This document shows, piece after piece, positions 1-8,909 of a stretch of 64,000 nt of DNA. Source of the DNA: Sphingomonas sp. PP-CE-1G-424 (GTDB lineage Bacteria > Pseudomonadota > Alphaproteobacteria > Sphingomonadales > Sphingomonadaceae); assembly GCF_004341085.1 (NCBI RefSeq), contig NZ_SLXW01000003.1, positions 496,001 to 560,000 of the forward strand. The letters are read 5' to 3'. A program made the translations under genes and the position numbers. The stretch's first letter is position 1. Every line of letters begins with the position of its first letter. Below the pieces are notes generated by a model, which was not told where the DNA came from, did not search any database, and saw nothing but the letters and a program-made list of their open reading frames with translations.

Positions 1-828
1 GACCGCCAGCAGCCGGGCGCCGCGAACCCCAGCGCGGTGCCCGCGTTTGCGCCCTACCGGATCCAGCATGTCGATGCGGCGCGGATCGCGCGCGGTCGCC
101 AGAACTATCTCGCACAACGCTCGCGGTTGCAGCGGATCGAGCAGGCCACCGGGGTGCCCGAATCGATCATGGTCGCGATCTGGGGGCATGAGACGAATTA
201 TGGCAGCTATACCGGCGATTTCGATCTGCTGCGCTCGCTCGCCAGCCTCGCCTATGAGGGGCGGCGCCGGTCGCTGTTCGCAGGCGAGTTCATCGCCGGG
301 CTCAAGATGCTCGATCGCGGCGTGACGCGCGACCAGTTGAAGGGGAGCTGGGCAGGCGCCACCGGCAATCCGCAATTCCTGCCGTCGATCTATCTCCGCC
401 TCGCCCGCGACGGCGATGGCGACGGGCGCGCGGACATCTGGAACAGCCCGGCGGATACGCTGGCGTCGATCGGCAACTACTTCGTCGACGCCGGATGGCG
501 TGCAGGCCAGCCCTGGGGTGTTGCGGTGAACGTGCCGGCCGGGTTCGACCGGTCGGAAGTCCGCAACCGCCTGGTCTCGCCGCGCTGCCCGCGCGTGTTC
601 GAGCGGCACAGCGGCTGGCGGACGATCGCCGAATGGCGTGCACTCGGGATCTCGCCGCAGGGCCGCAGCCTGCCCGCCGACAGCGTGATGGCGACCTTGC
701 TCGAGCCGGACGGGCAGGGCGCGACCGCGTATCTGCTCACCAGCAACTACCGCGTGATCCTCGATTACAATTGCTCGAATTTCTACGCGTTGTCGGTCGG
801 GCTGCTCGCCGACGCGGTCGAACGCTAG
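1..828 (+). CDS. Lytic murein transglycosylase, MltB/SLT_2 type (5' end outside window)
   Basis: Cleaves the glycan strands of peptidoglycan in the periplasm to give anhydromuropeptides. The frame is open from base 1, so the N-terminus, including any signal peptide or lipobox, lies upstream; an in-frame GTG at 37 is not a convincing start. Family marks are IWGHETNYGSY, whose Glu fits the catalytic acid, then SWAGATGNPQFLPS, the Asp/Gly-rich DGDGDGRADIW and a C-terminal SNYRVILDYNCS. The protein ends right after the catalytic domain, without the peptidoglycan-binding domain that some relatives carry. It is followed after 100 bp by a carboxypeptidase gene, so two peptidoglycan-trimming enzymes are neighbours. 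Family assignment is secure; the exact subfamily is not. Confidence 0.9.
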   Translation, partial: DRQQPGAANPSAVPAFAPYRIQHVDAARIARGRQNYLAQRSRLQRIEQATGVPESIMVAIWGHETNYGSYTGDFDLLRSLASLAYEGRRRSLFAGEFIAGLKMLDRGVTRDQLKGSWAGATGNPQFLPSIYLRLARDGDGDGRADIWNSPADTLASIGNYFVDAGWRAGQPWGVAVNVPAGFDRSEVRNRLVSPRCPRVFERHSGWRTIAEWRALGISPQGRSLPADSVMATLLEPDGQGATAYLLTSNYRVILDYNCSNFYALSVGLLADAVER

Positions 829-928
829 GAATTTGCGCGCAACGGATACGTGACGCGGTCGCCGGGCGCGGCTATGACCTGCATCACATCCTGCCCACGG
901 ATCGCCCCTTTTGCTCACGGAATACCCT

Positions 929-2092
929 ATGAAGAAGCTGATCGTCGCACCGCTCGTCGCCATTGCGCTGGCGCACCCGTCCATCGCCGCTGCGCCGCAG
1001 TTCCAGACCGCCGCGCCGATCGCCTACATGGAGGACCTGTCGTCGGGCGCGGTGCTGTTCGAGCGTGACGCCAATCGTCGCATGCCGCCAGCGTCGCTCG
1101 CCAAGATGATGACCGTCTATGTCGCGTTCGACATGGTCAAGAAGGGCGAACTGAAGCTCGACCAGATGATGCCGGTGCGCCCCGAGACCTGGGCGAAATG
1201 GCATGGTCCCTCCGCAGGTTCGACGATGTTCCTGTCGTCGGGTGAGAACGTCAGCGTCGCCAACCTGCTGTACGGGATCGTCACGCTGTCGGGCAACGAC
1301 GCATGCATTGTGCTGGCCGAGGGCATCTCCGGGTCGGAGCAGGCGTTCACCGAGCGGATGAACCGCAAGGCCGCCGAGCTGGGGCTCAAGGACAGCCATT
1401 TCGGCACCGCCAACGGGTGGCCGGACAACGGCGTCACCTATGTGACCGCACATGATCTGGCGCAGCTCGCCGCGGCGACGATCACCAACTATCCCGATCT
1501 CTACAAGCAATTCTATTCGAAGCGCGATTTCACCTGGGGCAAGACGATGGGCGGCAGCGCCATCACCCAGGCGAACCGCGACCCGATCCTCGGCCGCGTC
1601 GCCGGTGCCGATGGGCTCAAGACCGGCCACACCGAGGAAGCCGGTTACGGCTTCACCGGGTCCGCGATCCAGAACGGCCGCCGCCTCGTGATGGTCGTCG
1701 CCGGCCTGACCAGCGCCGGCCAGCGTGCGGAAGAGTCGGTTCGCTTCATGGAATGGGGCTTTCGCGCATGGCAGTCGAAGCCGATCGTCGCGAAGGGCAA
1801 GAAGATCGAGACCGCCGCAGTCCAGCTAGGCGACAGCTCGTCGGTCGGGCTCGTCGCCCCCAAGGCGCTGACGTTGACGCTGCCCGCCGGCACCTCGCCG
1901 ACCATGACCGCCAAAGTGGTCTATGAAGGTCCGATCAAGGCGCCGATCAAGGCCGGCCAGCATATCGCCGATCTCGTCGTGACGACGTCCGACGGTCTTC
2001 AGCAGACGATGCCGCTGGTCGCCGAGAAGGACGTCGCGGTCGCGGGCTTCTTCGGTCGCGCATGGGCAGGACTGACCGGCTTCTTCGGCTGA
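929..2092 (+). CDS. dacC: D-alanyl-D-alanine carboxypeptidase (penicillin-binding protein 5/6 type)
   Basis: Removes the terminal D-Ala from peptidoglycan pentapeptides in the periplasm. The 387-residue protein starts at ATG 929 (MKKLIVAPLV); a TTG 18 bases upstream would precede the signal peptide and is less likely. A signal peptide covers about residues 1-21. The three motifs of S11 serine peptidases are present: SLAK (nucleophile Ser56, Lys59), SGN (121-123) and KTG (231-233). The C-terminal third (from about 290) fits the beta-rich PBP5 C-terminal domain, and the end (FFGRAWAGLTGFFG) could be the amphipathic membrane anchor. Only 28 bp separate it from holB. The symbol dacC is by family; dacA and dacF orthologues look alike. 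Confidence 0.93.
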   Translation: MKKLIVAPLVAIALAHPSIAAAPQFQTAAPIAYMEDLSSGAVLFERDANRRMPPASLAKMMTVYVAFDMVKKGELKLDQMMPVRPETWAKWHGPSAGSTMFLSSGENVSVANLLYGIVTLSGNDACIVLAEGISGSEQAFTERMNRKAAELGLKDSHFGTANGWPDNGVTYVTAHDLAQLAAATITNYPDLYKQFYSKRDFTWGKTMGGSAITQANRDPILGRVAGADGLKTGHTEEAGYGFTGSAIQNGRRLVMVVAGLTSAGQRAEESVRFMEWGFRAWQSKPIVAKGKKIETAAVQLGDSSSVGLVAPKALTLTLPAGTSPTMTAKVVYEGPIKAPIKAGQHIADLVVTTSDGLQQTMPLVAEKDVAVAGFFGRAWAGLTGFFG

Positions 2093-2120
2093 TGACCCCG
2101 GCGCCGACGGCGTTGCCGGC

Positions 2121-3098
2121 ATGACGCCGATCATCGGCAACACCGCCGCGCAGGCTGCCTTCATGGCGGCGATGCGCGGCGGTTCGCTGCATCACGCATG
2201 GCTGATCGCCGGACCGCAGGGCGTCGGCAAGGCGAGTTTCGCCCGCGCCGCAGCCATGCGGATGCTGGCGGACGCAGCCGAGCCCGATGGCGGCTCGACC
2301 GACCTTGCGGTTCCCGAGGGAAACCGGACGCGGTCGCTTATGGAGGCCGGGTCGCACCCCGACTTCCGCGTGCTGGCGCGCCTGCCGAAGGATCCCGAGA
2401 AGCCCGACCAGGATCTGGCCCGTAGCATCACGATCGCGCAGGTTCGCACGCTGCAGCCGTTGTTTGCGACCACGCCGTCGATGAGCCCCCGCCGCGTGGT
2501 CGTGATCGATGCGATCGACGATCTGGAGCGGGGCGGGGCGAATGCGTTGCTCAAGAACCTCGAGGAACCGCCAGCGGGGACGATCTTCCTGCTGGTAAGT
2601 CATGCGCCGGGCCGGTTGCTCCCCACGATCCGCTCGCGCTGTCGTCTGTTGCGGTTCGAGGCGCTCGCGGACGGCGAGGTCGCAACCGCGATCCGGACGT
2701 TGCAGCCCGATGCGGACGAGGGCGAGGTCGCCGCGCTGGTTCGGGCCAGCGACGGCGCACCCGGTCGCGCGCTCCGCTATGCCGGGCTCGACATCGCCGC
2801 GATCGACGATGCCATCGCCGCGATCGCGCAAGACGGCGACCGGGACAATGGACGCCGGCTTAAGCTCGCCAAAGCACTCGGGCTCAAGACCGCGCAACCC
2901 CGCTACGAGGCGTTCCTCGATCGCGCGCCCGCGTTCATCGCCGACGCCGCACGGACCCGTTCGGGGCCCGCGCTGCGATCCGCACTCGACGCACATGCCG
3001 CAGCGCGCGAACTGGCGGGCGCCGCGATCGGCCTGTCGCTCGATGCGCAGGCCACTGTGTTCGAGATGGCCGGGATCGTCGCGACATTGCGCCACTGA
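2121..3098 (+). CDS. holB: DNA polymerase III subunit delta' (clamp loader)
   Basis: Non-catalytic subunit of the clamp-loader complex, which opens the beta clamp and places it on primed DNA. The 325-residue protein opens with a short AAA+ N-terminus (GNTAAQAAFMAAM), a P-loop GPQGVGKASF at 31-40, then the LEEPP and SRCR signatures typical of delta'. I see no cysteine cluster where E. coli HolB holds zinc. It lies between the carboxypeptidase and metG. In many alphaproteobacteria tmk (dTMP kinase) sits just before holB; here only 28 bp are left, so tmk is elsewhere. Identity rests on motifs plus the conserved order holB-metG-tatD-MBL. Confidence 0.92.
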   Translation: MTPIIGNTAAQAAFMAAMRGGSLHHAWLIAGPQGVGKASFARAAAMRMLADAAEPDGGSTDLAVPEGNRTRSLMEAGSHPDFRVLARLPKDPEKPDQDLARSITIAQVRTLQPLFATTPSMSPRRVVVIDAIDDLERGGANALLKNLEEPPAGTIFLLVSHAPGRLLPTIRSRCRLLRFEALADGEVATAIRTLQPDADEGEVAALVRASDGAPGRALRYAGLDIAAIDDAIAAIAQDGDRDNGRRLKLAKALGLKTAQPRYEAFLDRAPAFIADAARTRSGPALRSALDAHAAARELAGAAIGLSLDAQATVFEMAGIVATLRH

Positions 3099-3148
3099 TC
3101 CGCCCGCGCAGGCTTCACCTGATCGGGGCGATGCTCTAGGAGCGCGGC

Positions 3149-4696
3149 ATGGCCGACCCTTTCTATATCACCACCGCGATCCACTATCCCAATGGCCGTC
3201 CGCATATCGGCCATGCGTACGAGATGATCGCCGCCGATGCGATCGCACGCTTCCAGCGCCAGGCGGGGCGTGACGTCCTGTTCCAGACCGGCACCGACGA
3301 ACACGGTCTCAAGATGGTCCAGGCCGCGCGTGACCGCGATATGCCCGTGCGCGAACTCGCCAACGAAATGTCGTCGTATTTCCACGAGATGGCCGACCGT
3401 CTTGGCATCTCGTATGACCGTTTCATCCGCACCGTCGACGACGATCATTACGCCGCGAGCGCCGCGATCTGGCAGGCGATGGCGGACGCAGGCGATCTGT
3501 ATCTCGACCGCTACGAAGGCTGGTATTCGGTCCGCGACGAGGCATTCTACGACGAGCCAGAACTGACCGGGGAGGGCGACGATCGCCGCTCGCCGCAAGG
3601 CACGCCGGTCGAATGGACCGCGGAGGAGACCTGGTTCTTCCGCCTGTCGAAATATCAGCAGCCGTTGCTCGACCTCTTCGCCGCCAACCCCGATTTCATC
3701 CGCCCCGAAAGCCGCCGCAACGAGGTGATGCGCTTCGTCGAGGGTGGCCTGAAGGATCTGTCGGTTTCGCGGACCAGCTTCGACTGGGGCGTGCCCGTAC
3801 CCGGCAGCCCCGGCCACGTCATGTACGTGTGGGTCGATGCGCTTACCAATTACCTGACCGGGATCGGCTATCCCGACATGACCGGCGACAAGGCGAAATA
3901 CTGGCCGGCGGATATCCATCTGATTGGCAAGGACATCGTCCGCTTCCACGCGGTCTATTGGCCGGCGTTCCTGCTGTCGGCGGGCATTCCGTTGCCGAAG
4001 AGCGTGTTCGGCCACGGCTTCCTTCTCACGCGCGGCGAGAAGATGTCGAAGTCGGTCGGCAACGTCGTCGATCCGATGGCGCTCGCGGATGCGTTCGGCG
4101 TCGATGCGCTGCGCTATTTCTTCCTGCGCGACGTGAGCTTCGGCCAGGACGGCAGCTACTCGCCCGAGGCGATCGTGACCCGCGTCAACGCCGAGCTGGC
4201 GAACAGCTTCGGCAACCTTGCGCAGAGGACATTGTCATTCATCGCCAAGAACTTGGGCGGTGAGTTTCCCACAGCTGGTACGGTCCAGGATGCCGACGGG
4301 ATACTGATCGAGGAGGTCGTCGTCGCCTGTGCCGGGTTCAAGTCCGCCTTCACCGACCTCGCGCTGTCGCAAGGCATCGAGGCGTGGATGCGCGGTGTGT
4401 TCGCGTGCAACCAGTATATCGACGCGCAGGCACCCTGGGCGCTGCGCAAGACCGATCCCGAGCGGATGAACGCGGTGCTGCGGACGCTGGTACGCGCGAT
4501 CCGCATGCTCGCGATCGCGATCCTGCCGGTGGTTCCGGATTCCGCTGGGAAAGTGCTCGAGCAGATTGGCGCGACCGAGCGCGACCATGCCGCGATAGAC
4601 GACGACGGCTGGTATGATCGTGTGGCTGCTTCCGACTTTCGGATCGCACCGCCGACGCCCGTATTCCCGCGTCTCGAACTGCCTGCGGAGGCCTGA
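3149..4696 (+). CDS. metG: Methionine--tRNA ligase
   Basis: Class I aminoacyl-tRNA synthetase charging initiator and elongator tRNA-Met. The 515 residues hold the HIGH motif as PHIGHAYE (H19-H22) and KMSKS at 298-302. The connective region (about 115-230) lacks paired CxxC knuckles, so this is a zinc-less form. The C-terminal dimerisation domain of the 677-residue E. coli enzyme is absent, as in many alphaproteobacteria. The ATG at 3149 follows AGGAGCG. The stop overlaps the tatD start by one base (TGATG at 4694-4698), which suggests translational coupling. Confidence 0.97.
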   Translation: MADPFYITTAIHYPNGRPHIGHAYEMIAADAIARFQRQAGRDVLFQTGTDEHGLKMVQAARDRDMPVRELANEMSSYFHEMADRLGISYDRFIRTVDDDHYAASAAIWQAMADAGDLYLDRYEGWYSVRDEAFYDEPELTGEGDDRRSPQGTPVEWTAEETWFFRLSKYQQPLLDLFAANPDFIRPESRRNEVMRFVEGGLKDLSVSRTSFDWGVPVPGSPGHVMYVWVDALTNYLTGIGYPDMTGDKAKYWPADIHLIGKDIVRFHAVYWPAFLLSAGIPLPKSVFGHGFLLTRGEKMSKSVGNVVDPMALADAFGVDALRYFFLRDVSFGQDGSYSPEAIVTRVNAELANSFGNLAQRTLSFIAKNLGGEFPTAGTVQDADGILIEEVVVACAGFKSAFTDLALSQGIEAWMRGVFACNQYIDAQAPWALRKTDPERMNAVLRTLVRAIRMLAIAILPVVPDSAGKVLEQIGATERDHAAIDDDGWYDRVAASDFRIAPPTPVFPRLELPAEA

Positions 4697-5487
4697 TGCT
4701 CGCCGACAGCCATTGCCACCTTAACTACAAGGGCCTCGTCGAGGACCAGCAGGCGGTGCTCGCACGGGCTAGGGCGCGCGGCGTCACGGCGATGCTCAAC
4801 ATCTCGACGCGCGAGAGCGAATGGGACGATATCGTCGCCACCGCCGAGCGCGAGCCTGACGTCTGGGCGACGATCGGCATCCACCCGAACGAGGCTGACG
4901 TGTATCCCGACGTGGACGCCGCCAAGCTGATCGAGCGCGCACGGCATCCACGCGTGGTAGGGCTCGGCGAAAGCGGCCTCGACTATTTCCGCGACACCTC
5001 GGACCGCGCCCGCCAGCAGGCGAGCTTCCGCGCGCACATCGCCGCGTCGCGCGAGACCGGTCTGCCGATCGTCGTTCATACGCGCGACGCCGAGGACGAT
5101 ACTGCGGCGATCATGGCGGAGGAGATGGGGAAGGGGGCCTATCCCGGCGTCATCCACTGCTTCACCGCGAGTGGAGCTTTCGCCGACAAGGCGCTGGATA
5201 TGGGGCTTTATATCTCGATCTCGGGGATCGTGACGTTCAAGAACGCGCGGGACCTTCAGGAGACCGCCGCGCGCCTGCCGATCGAGCGGCTGCTGATCGA
5301 GACCGACGCGCCGTTCCTCGCGCCGGTGCCGCATCGCGGCAAGACCGGCGAACCTGGCTTCGTGGCCGACACCGCGGCGTTTCTTGCCACCCTTCGCGGC
5401 GAAAATGTCGAGGAACTGTCGCGCCGTACGGCCGAGAACTTCCACACGCTGTTCGGCAAGACGCGGGTGTCAGGGGCAGCGGCATGA
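4696..5487 (+). CDS. TatD family metal-dependent hydrolase (YcfH type)
   Basis: Amidohydrolase-fold phosphodiesterase/DNase family, cytoplasmic, with two metal ions in a TIM barrel. In its 263 residues, metal-ligand motifs appear in order: DSHCHLN near the N-terminus, GESGLDYF, VVHTRDA, GVIHCFTAS, then ETDAPFLAP near residue 200. Start and stop overlap metG (1 bp) and the next gene (4 bp, ATGA), so it reads as part of a holB-metG-tatD-MBL operon. The cellular substrate of this clade is not settled; TatD proteins of other bacteria degrade DNA. The family call is firm, the substrate inferred only. Confidence 0.94.
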   Translation: MLADSHCHLNYKGLVEDQQAVLARARARGVTAMLNISTRESEWDDIVATAEREPDVWATIGIHPNEADVYPDVDAAKLIERARHPRVVGLGESGLDYFRDTSDRARQQASFRAHIAASRETGLPIVVHTRDAEDDTAAIMAEEMGKGAYPGVIHCFTASGAFADKALDMGLYISISGIVTFKNARDLQETAARLPIERLLIETDAPFLAPVPHRGKTGEPGFVADTAAFLATLRGENVEELSRRTAENFHTLFGKTRVSGAAA

Positions 5488-6248
5488 AGATCACGATCCT
5501 CGGCTCCGGCACATCCTCCGGCGTGCCGAGGATCGGCAACGACTGGGGCGAATGCGATCCGACCGAGCCGCGCAACCGGCGCACGCGTGCGTCCGCGATC
5601 GTCGAGCATGACGGTACGCGGATCCTGATCGACACAAGTCCCGACATGCGCGAGCAATTGCTGGCCGCCGATGTCGACCGGGTCGATGCGGTGATCTGGA
5701 CGCACGACCATGCCGATCATTGCCACGGCATCGATGATCTCCGCCAACTTTTCCACGCAGCCGGAGAGCCCGTTCGCGGCTACGCCCGGCCGTTCACGCT
5801 CGCAGCGCTGGACGCCCGCTTTACCTACGCCTTTCACGGTCGCCCCGGCTATCCGCCGACGATCGCCGTCGAAGTCCTGCCTGATCGGTTGACGATCGGT
5901 GGGATCGATATCCGTGTTACCAATCAACCGCACGGTAGTATCCACGCCGCTGGCCTTAGGTTCGAAGCGGCTGGGATGTCGATCGGATACGCGACCGATT
6001 TCAACCTGATGACCGACGACATGGCCAGCCTGTATCAGGATCTGGACATCTGGGTGGTCGACGCGCTCCGTCGGCGACCACATCCAACGCACATGGAACT
6101 GCCCGCCGTGCTTGGTTGGGTGGAGCGCCTGACGCCGAAGCGGACCGCGTTGATCCATATGGATAACACGATGGATTATGCGACGTTGCGTCATGAACTG
6201 CCGGTCGGCGTCGAGCCGGGCTATGACGGGCTGATCCTGACCGCATGA
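5484..6248 (+). CDS. MBL-fold metallohydrolase (PhnP-like)
   Basis: A 254-residue metallo-beta-lactamase-fold protein. The N-terminal GSGTSSGVPRIG is typical of PhnP-like enzymes, and THDHADHCHGID is the two-metal His/Asp motif. Later metal ligands fit GYATDFN, NQPHGS and IHMDNTMDYA. PhnP itself is a cyclic phosphodiesterase of phosphonate breakdown, but no phosphonate genes lie here. The fixed place after metG-tatD in alphaproteobacteria argues for a housekeeping phosphodiesterase role. It starts within the tatD stop (ATGA, 5484-5487) and overlaps the next gene the same way. Exact substrate unknown. Confidence 0.9.
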   Translation: MKITILGSGTSSGVPRIGNDWGECDPTEPRNRRTRASAIVEHDGTRILIDTSPDMREQLLAADVDRVDAVIWTHDHADHCHGIDDLRQLFHAAGEPVRGYARPFTLAALDARFTYAFHGRPGYPPTIAVEVLPDRLTIGGIDIRVTNQPHGSIHAAGLRFEAAGMSIGYATDFNLMTDDMASLYQDLDIWVVDALRRRPHPTHMELPAVLGWVERLTPKRTALIHMDNTMDYATLRHELPVGVEPGYDGLILTA

Positions 6249-6832
6249 CCGGTGACCGCGCAGCCCAGTTCGCGCTGTACGCAGTCATGTTGATCCTGCC
6301 GCTGTCGGCGTTGGTCGCGCGCCGATTGCCGTTGAAGCCGGTGCTGAAGATGGCGCTGGCCTGGGTCGCGATCTTCGCGGTTGGCCTGCTGATCGCGAGC
6401 CAGCGGGATCGGCTGTCTGGCTTGAAGTCCATGTTTTCCGACCAGCAGGTCAGCGGAACTGAAACTCGGATTCGCATGGCGGAAGACGGGCATTTCTGGG
6501 CGGATGTCGATATCGACGGTGTCTGCCGCCGGATGCTGATCGATAGTGGTGCGACGACGACTGCCTTGTCCGCTGCCACGGCCAAGGCCGCCAGCCTGAA
6601 TAGCGACGAAAGCCCGTTTCCAGCGATCATCGAGACCGCCAACGGTACGGTATCGGCGCGCACCGCGACCGCCAAAAGCGTGACGATCGGCACGATCACC
6701 GCAACCAACCTCGGCATCGTCACGTCGCCGGCGTTCGGCGAGACCGACGTGATCGGCATGAACTTCCTGTCGAGGCTGGGATCGTGGCGGGTCGAGAATG
6801 CCACGCTCATTCTTACGCCGACGAACCAGTAG
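6245..6832 (+). CDS. Retropepsin-like aspartic protease, membrane-anchored
   Basis: This 195-residue protein has two hydrophobic N-terminal segments (about 7-24 and 36-54), then a soluble domain with MLIDSGATTTALS, the active-site D-S/T-G-A motif of clan AA aspartic proteases, and a second half-site region INFLSR-like (GMNFLSRLGSWRVEN). Such single-domain proteins (TIGR02281-type) should act as homodimers, like retroviral proteases, here in the periplasm or at the inner-membrane face. The start overlaps the MBL gene by 4 bases. The substrate cannot be told from sequence. An AT-rich gap follows, so it probably ends the operon begun at holB. Confidence 0.87.
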   Translation: MTGDRAAQFALYAVMLILPLSALVARRLPLKPVLKMALAWVAIFAVGLLIASQRDRLSGLKSMFSDQQVSGTETRIRMAEDGHFWADVDIDGVCRRMLIDSGATTTALSAATAKAASLNSDESPFPAIIETANGTVSARTATAKSVTIGTITATNLGIVTSPAFGETDVIGMNFLSRLGSWRVENATLILTPTNQ

Positions 6833-6901
6833 ATTTTACATAATGTATATTATCGATCTAACATTATCTTTTAAATCGCGTGCTATCAATCGGAGATTCT
6901 G
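6833..6901 (+). promoter_or_regulatory. AT-rich spacer, candidate mazG promoter
   Basis: This 69-base gap is strikingly AT-rich for this genome (TTTTACATAATGTATATTAT, then TAACATTATCTTTTAAAT). It holds a small inverted repeat ATAAT-GTAT-ATTAT and several TATAAT-like hexamers, and ends in CGGAGATTCTG ahead of the mazG ATG. It is the only spacer like this in the first 13 kb. No exact -35/-10 pair can be fixed by eye; a sigma-70-type promoter is an inference from composition and place. Confidence 0.4.
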
Positions 6902-7636
6902 ATGATCGAACGGCTCGTTTCCATCATGGCGCGACTGCGTCATCCGGTCGAAGGTTGCGAATGGGATCGCGTTCAAACCTGGTCGACCATCGCGCCCTAC
7001 ACGATCGAGGAAGCCTATGAGGTCGCCGACGCGATCGCGCGCGATGACCCGGCGGACCTCAAGGACGAACTCGGCGACCTTTTGCTTCAGGTGGTGTTCC
7101 ACAGCCGTATCGCCGAGGAGTCCGGCGCGTTCACCTTGGCCGATGTCGTCGCCGCTATCAGCGACAAGATGGAGCGTCGTCACCCTCACATATTCGGCGA
7201 TGCAACCTCTTCGCCAGGCTGGGAAACGATCAAGGCCGCCGAGCGCGCGGAGAAGTCCGATCACAGCGCTCTCGCCGGCGTCGCAATCGGCCTGCCCGCC
7301 CTGGCGCGCGCCGAAAAGTTGCAGAAGCGTGCCGCCCGTGTCGGGTTCGACTGGCCGGATGCGACTGGGCCTCTCGCCAAGGTTGTCGAGGAAATAGAAG
7401 AGGTTCGCGAGGCCGGTTCAGACACGATAGAAGAGGAAATCGGCGACCTGCTGTTTGCCGTGACCAACTGGGCACGGCATCTCGGTGTCGATCCCGAAGC
7501 TGCGCTCAGGGCCGGCAACGCCAAGTTCGAAGCGCGTTTCCGGGCGATAGAGGTCGATGGCGGCGACGCGTTCGCCGCCATGACACTCGATCAGAAGGAA
7601 GCGCTATGGCAGGCGGTCAAGCATCGCGGCGGCTGA
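6902..7636 (+). CDS. mazG: Nucleoside triphosphate pyrophosphohydrolase MazG
   Basis: Hydrolyses (d)NTPs to NMP and pyrophosphate, cleaning the nucleotide pool. The 244 residues hold two MazG domains: the first with CEWDRVQTW, the EEAYEVADAI helix and DELGDLLLQVVFH; the second with a shorter EEIEEVREA and EEIGDLLFA set, which supply the Mg-binding acidic residues. ATG 6902 follows CGGAGA. The last 20 bases overlap, tail to tail, the 3' end of hflX on the other strand, so there is no room for a terminator between them. MazG next to hflX-hfq is the usual alphaproteobacterial neighbourhood. Confidence 0.95.
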   Translation: MIERLVSIMARLRHPVEGCEWDRVQTWSTIAPYTIEEAYEVADAIARDDPADLKDELGDLLLQVVFHSRIAEESGAFTLADVVAAISDKMERRHPHIFGDATSSPGWETIKAAERAEKSDHSALAGVAIGLPALARAEKLQKRAARVGFDWPDATGPLAKVVEEIEEVREAGSDTIEEEIGDLLFAVTNWARHLGVDPEAALRAGNAKFEARFRAIEVDGGDAFAAMTLDQKEALWQAVKHRGG

Positions 7637-8909
7637 ATCGGTCGTAGTCGGTCTCGGACAGCCGGACATCGTAGGTCGTATCGAGCTCGTCGCTGACGCT
7701 GCCCAGCACTTCGCCGTGCGCATGTAGCCACGCCGCCCCCGCTCCGTCGCTAGCCTCGATGGTGATGCTATAGCGTCGATGGGCGCCGGTGAGCTTCGCC
7801 GCCACCTGCTCGATGAGATGCTGGACCCCTTCCCCGCTCAGCGCGGAGATCGCCACGACGTCGTCACGATGCGCTGCCTGCCCCGCGATCTCGTCATGCG
7901 TGTCGGCATCGAGAAGATCGAGCTTGTTCCATACTTCGAAGCGCGGCGTGTTTTCATCGACGCCGATCTCGGCTAGCACGGTCTCGACATCGACCCGCTG
8001 GGCTTCGGAATCGGGGTGTGCGATGTCACGGATATGGACGAGCAGGTCGGCCGACACCACCTCCTCCAGCGTCGCCTTGAACGCCGCGACAAGCTGCGTT
8101 GGCAGGTCAGATACGAACCCGACCGTGTCCGAGAGGATCGCCTTGTCGATGCCGGGTAGCTGGATCTGCCGCAGCGTCGGATCCAGCGTCGCGAACAGCA
8201 GGTCCTCCGCCATCACGTCGGCGCCGGTCAGCCGGTTGAACAGCGTCGACTTGCCAGCATTGGTGTACCCGACCAGAGCGATAACCGGCCAGGGCGCGCG
8301 CTGACGACGTTCGCGGTGCAGGCCACGCGTGCGACTGACCTGCTCCAGCTCGCGCTTGAGCCGGGCCATGCGGTCGCGGATCAGGCGACGATCCGCCTCG
8401 ATCTGCGTTTCGCCTGGGCCACCGAGGAAGCCGAAGCCACCCCGCTGGCGCTCGAGATGCGTCCAACTGCGGACCAGACGCCCTGCCTGATAGTCGAGAT
8501 GCGCGAGTTCGACCTGCAACCGACCTTCGGCGGTCGCCGCACGCTCGCCGAAGATCTCGAGGATCAGTCCGGTCCGGTCGATGACCTTGGTTTCGAGCGC
8601 TTTTTCCAGATTGCGCTGCTGAATCGGAGTAAGGCTCGCATCGAACACAACGAGCCCCGCCTCCTCCATCCTCACCTGCGTGGCGAGCAGTTCGACCTGC
8701 CCGCTACCGATCAGCGTCGCAGGTTTCGGCTGGCGCACGCGATAGGCGATCCGCTCGACGATCTCGACGCCGATCGCTCCGGCAAGTCCGGCGGTCTCCT
8801 CCAGACGCGCATCGACGTCACGCGATGCATGGCCCTGGTCAGGCAGCACGACGATCGCGCGTGTACCGCGGGTGAACTCGTCCCGATCGCGTTCGAACCC
8901 GCTACTCAA
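7617..8909 (-). CDS. hflX: GTPase HflX (ribosome-associated)
   Basis: A 430-residue translation-factor GTPase that binds the 50S subunit and splits or rescues stalled ribosomes under stress. The N-terminal glycine-rich HflX domain carries [12 protein letters not shown] and the linker [15 protein letters not shown]; the G domain has [13 protein letters not shown] (G1), [11 protein letters not shown] (G3) and NKLD (G4). The start is a TTG at 8909 inside the hfq stop (TTGA, 8906-8909), with no better upstream codon, so translation is probably coupled to hfq. The 3' end overlaps mazG by 20 bp on the opposite strand. Confidence 0.96.
   Translation of the reverse strand: MSSGFERDRDEFTRGTRAIVVLPDQGHASRDVDARLEETAGLAGAIGVEIVERIAYRVRQPKPATLIGSGQVELLATQVRMEEAGLVVFDASLTPIQQRNLEKALETKVIDRTGLILEIFGERAATAEGRLQVELAHLDYQAGRLVRSWTHLERQRGGFGFLGGPGETQIEADRRLIRDRMARLKRELEQVSRTRGLHRERRQRAPWPVIALVGYTNAGKSTLFNRLTGADVMAEDLLFATLDPTLRQIQLPGIDKAILSDTVGFVSDLPTQLVAAFKATLEEVVSADLLVHIRDIAHPDSEAQRVDVETVLAEIGVDENTPRFEVWNKLDLLDADTHDEIAGQAAHRDDVVAISALSGEGVQHLIEQVAAKLTGAHRRYSITIEASDGAGAAWLHAHGEVLGSVSDELDTTYDVRLSETDYDRFSRRDA

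Noticed and set aside
1947..3095. 382-codon minus-strand frame opposite holB
   Set aside because: HolB motifs on the plus strand are intact and the minus frame has no recognisable protein features.
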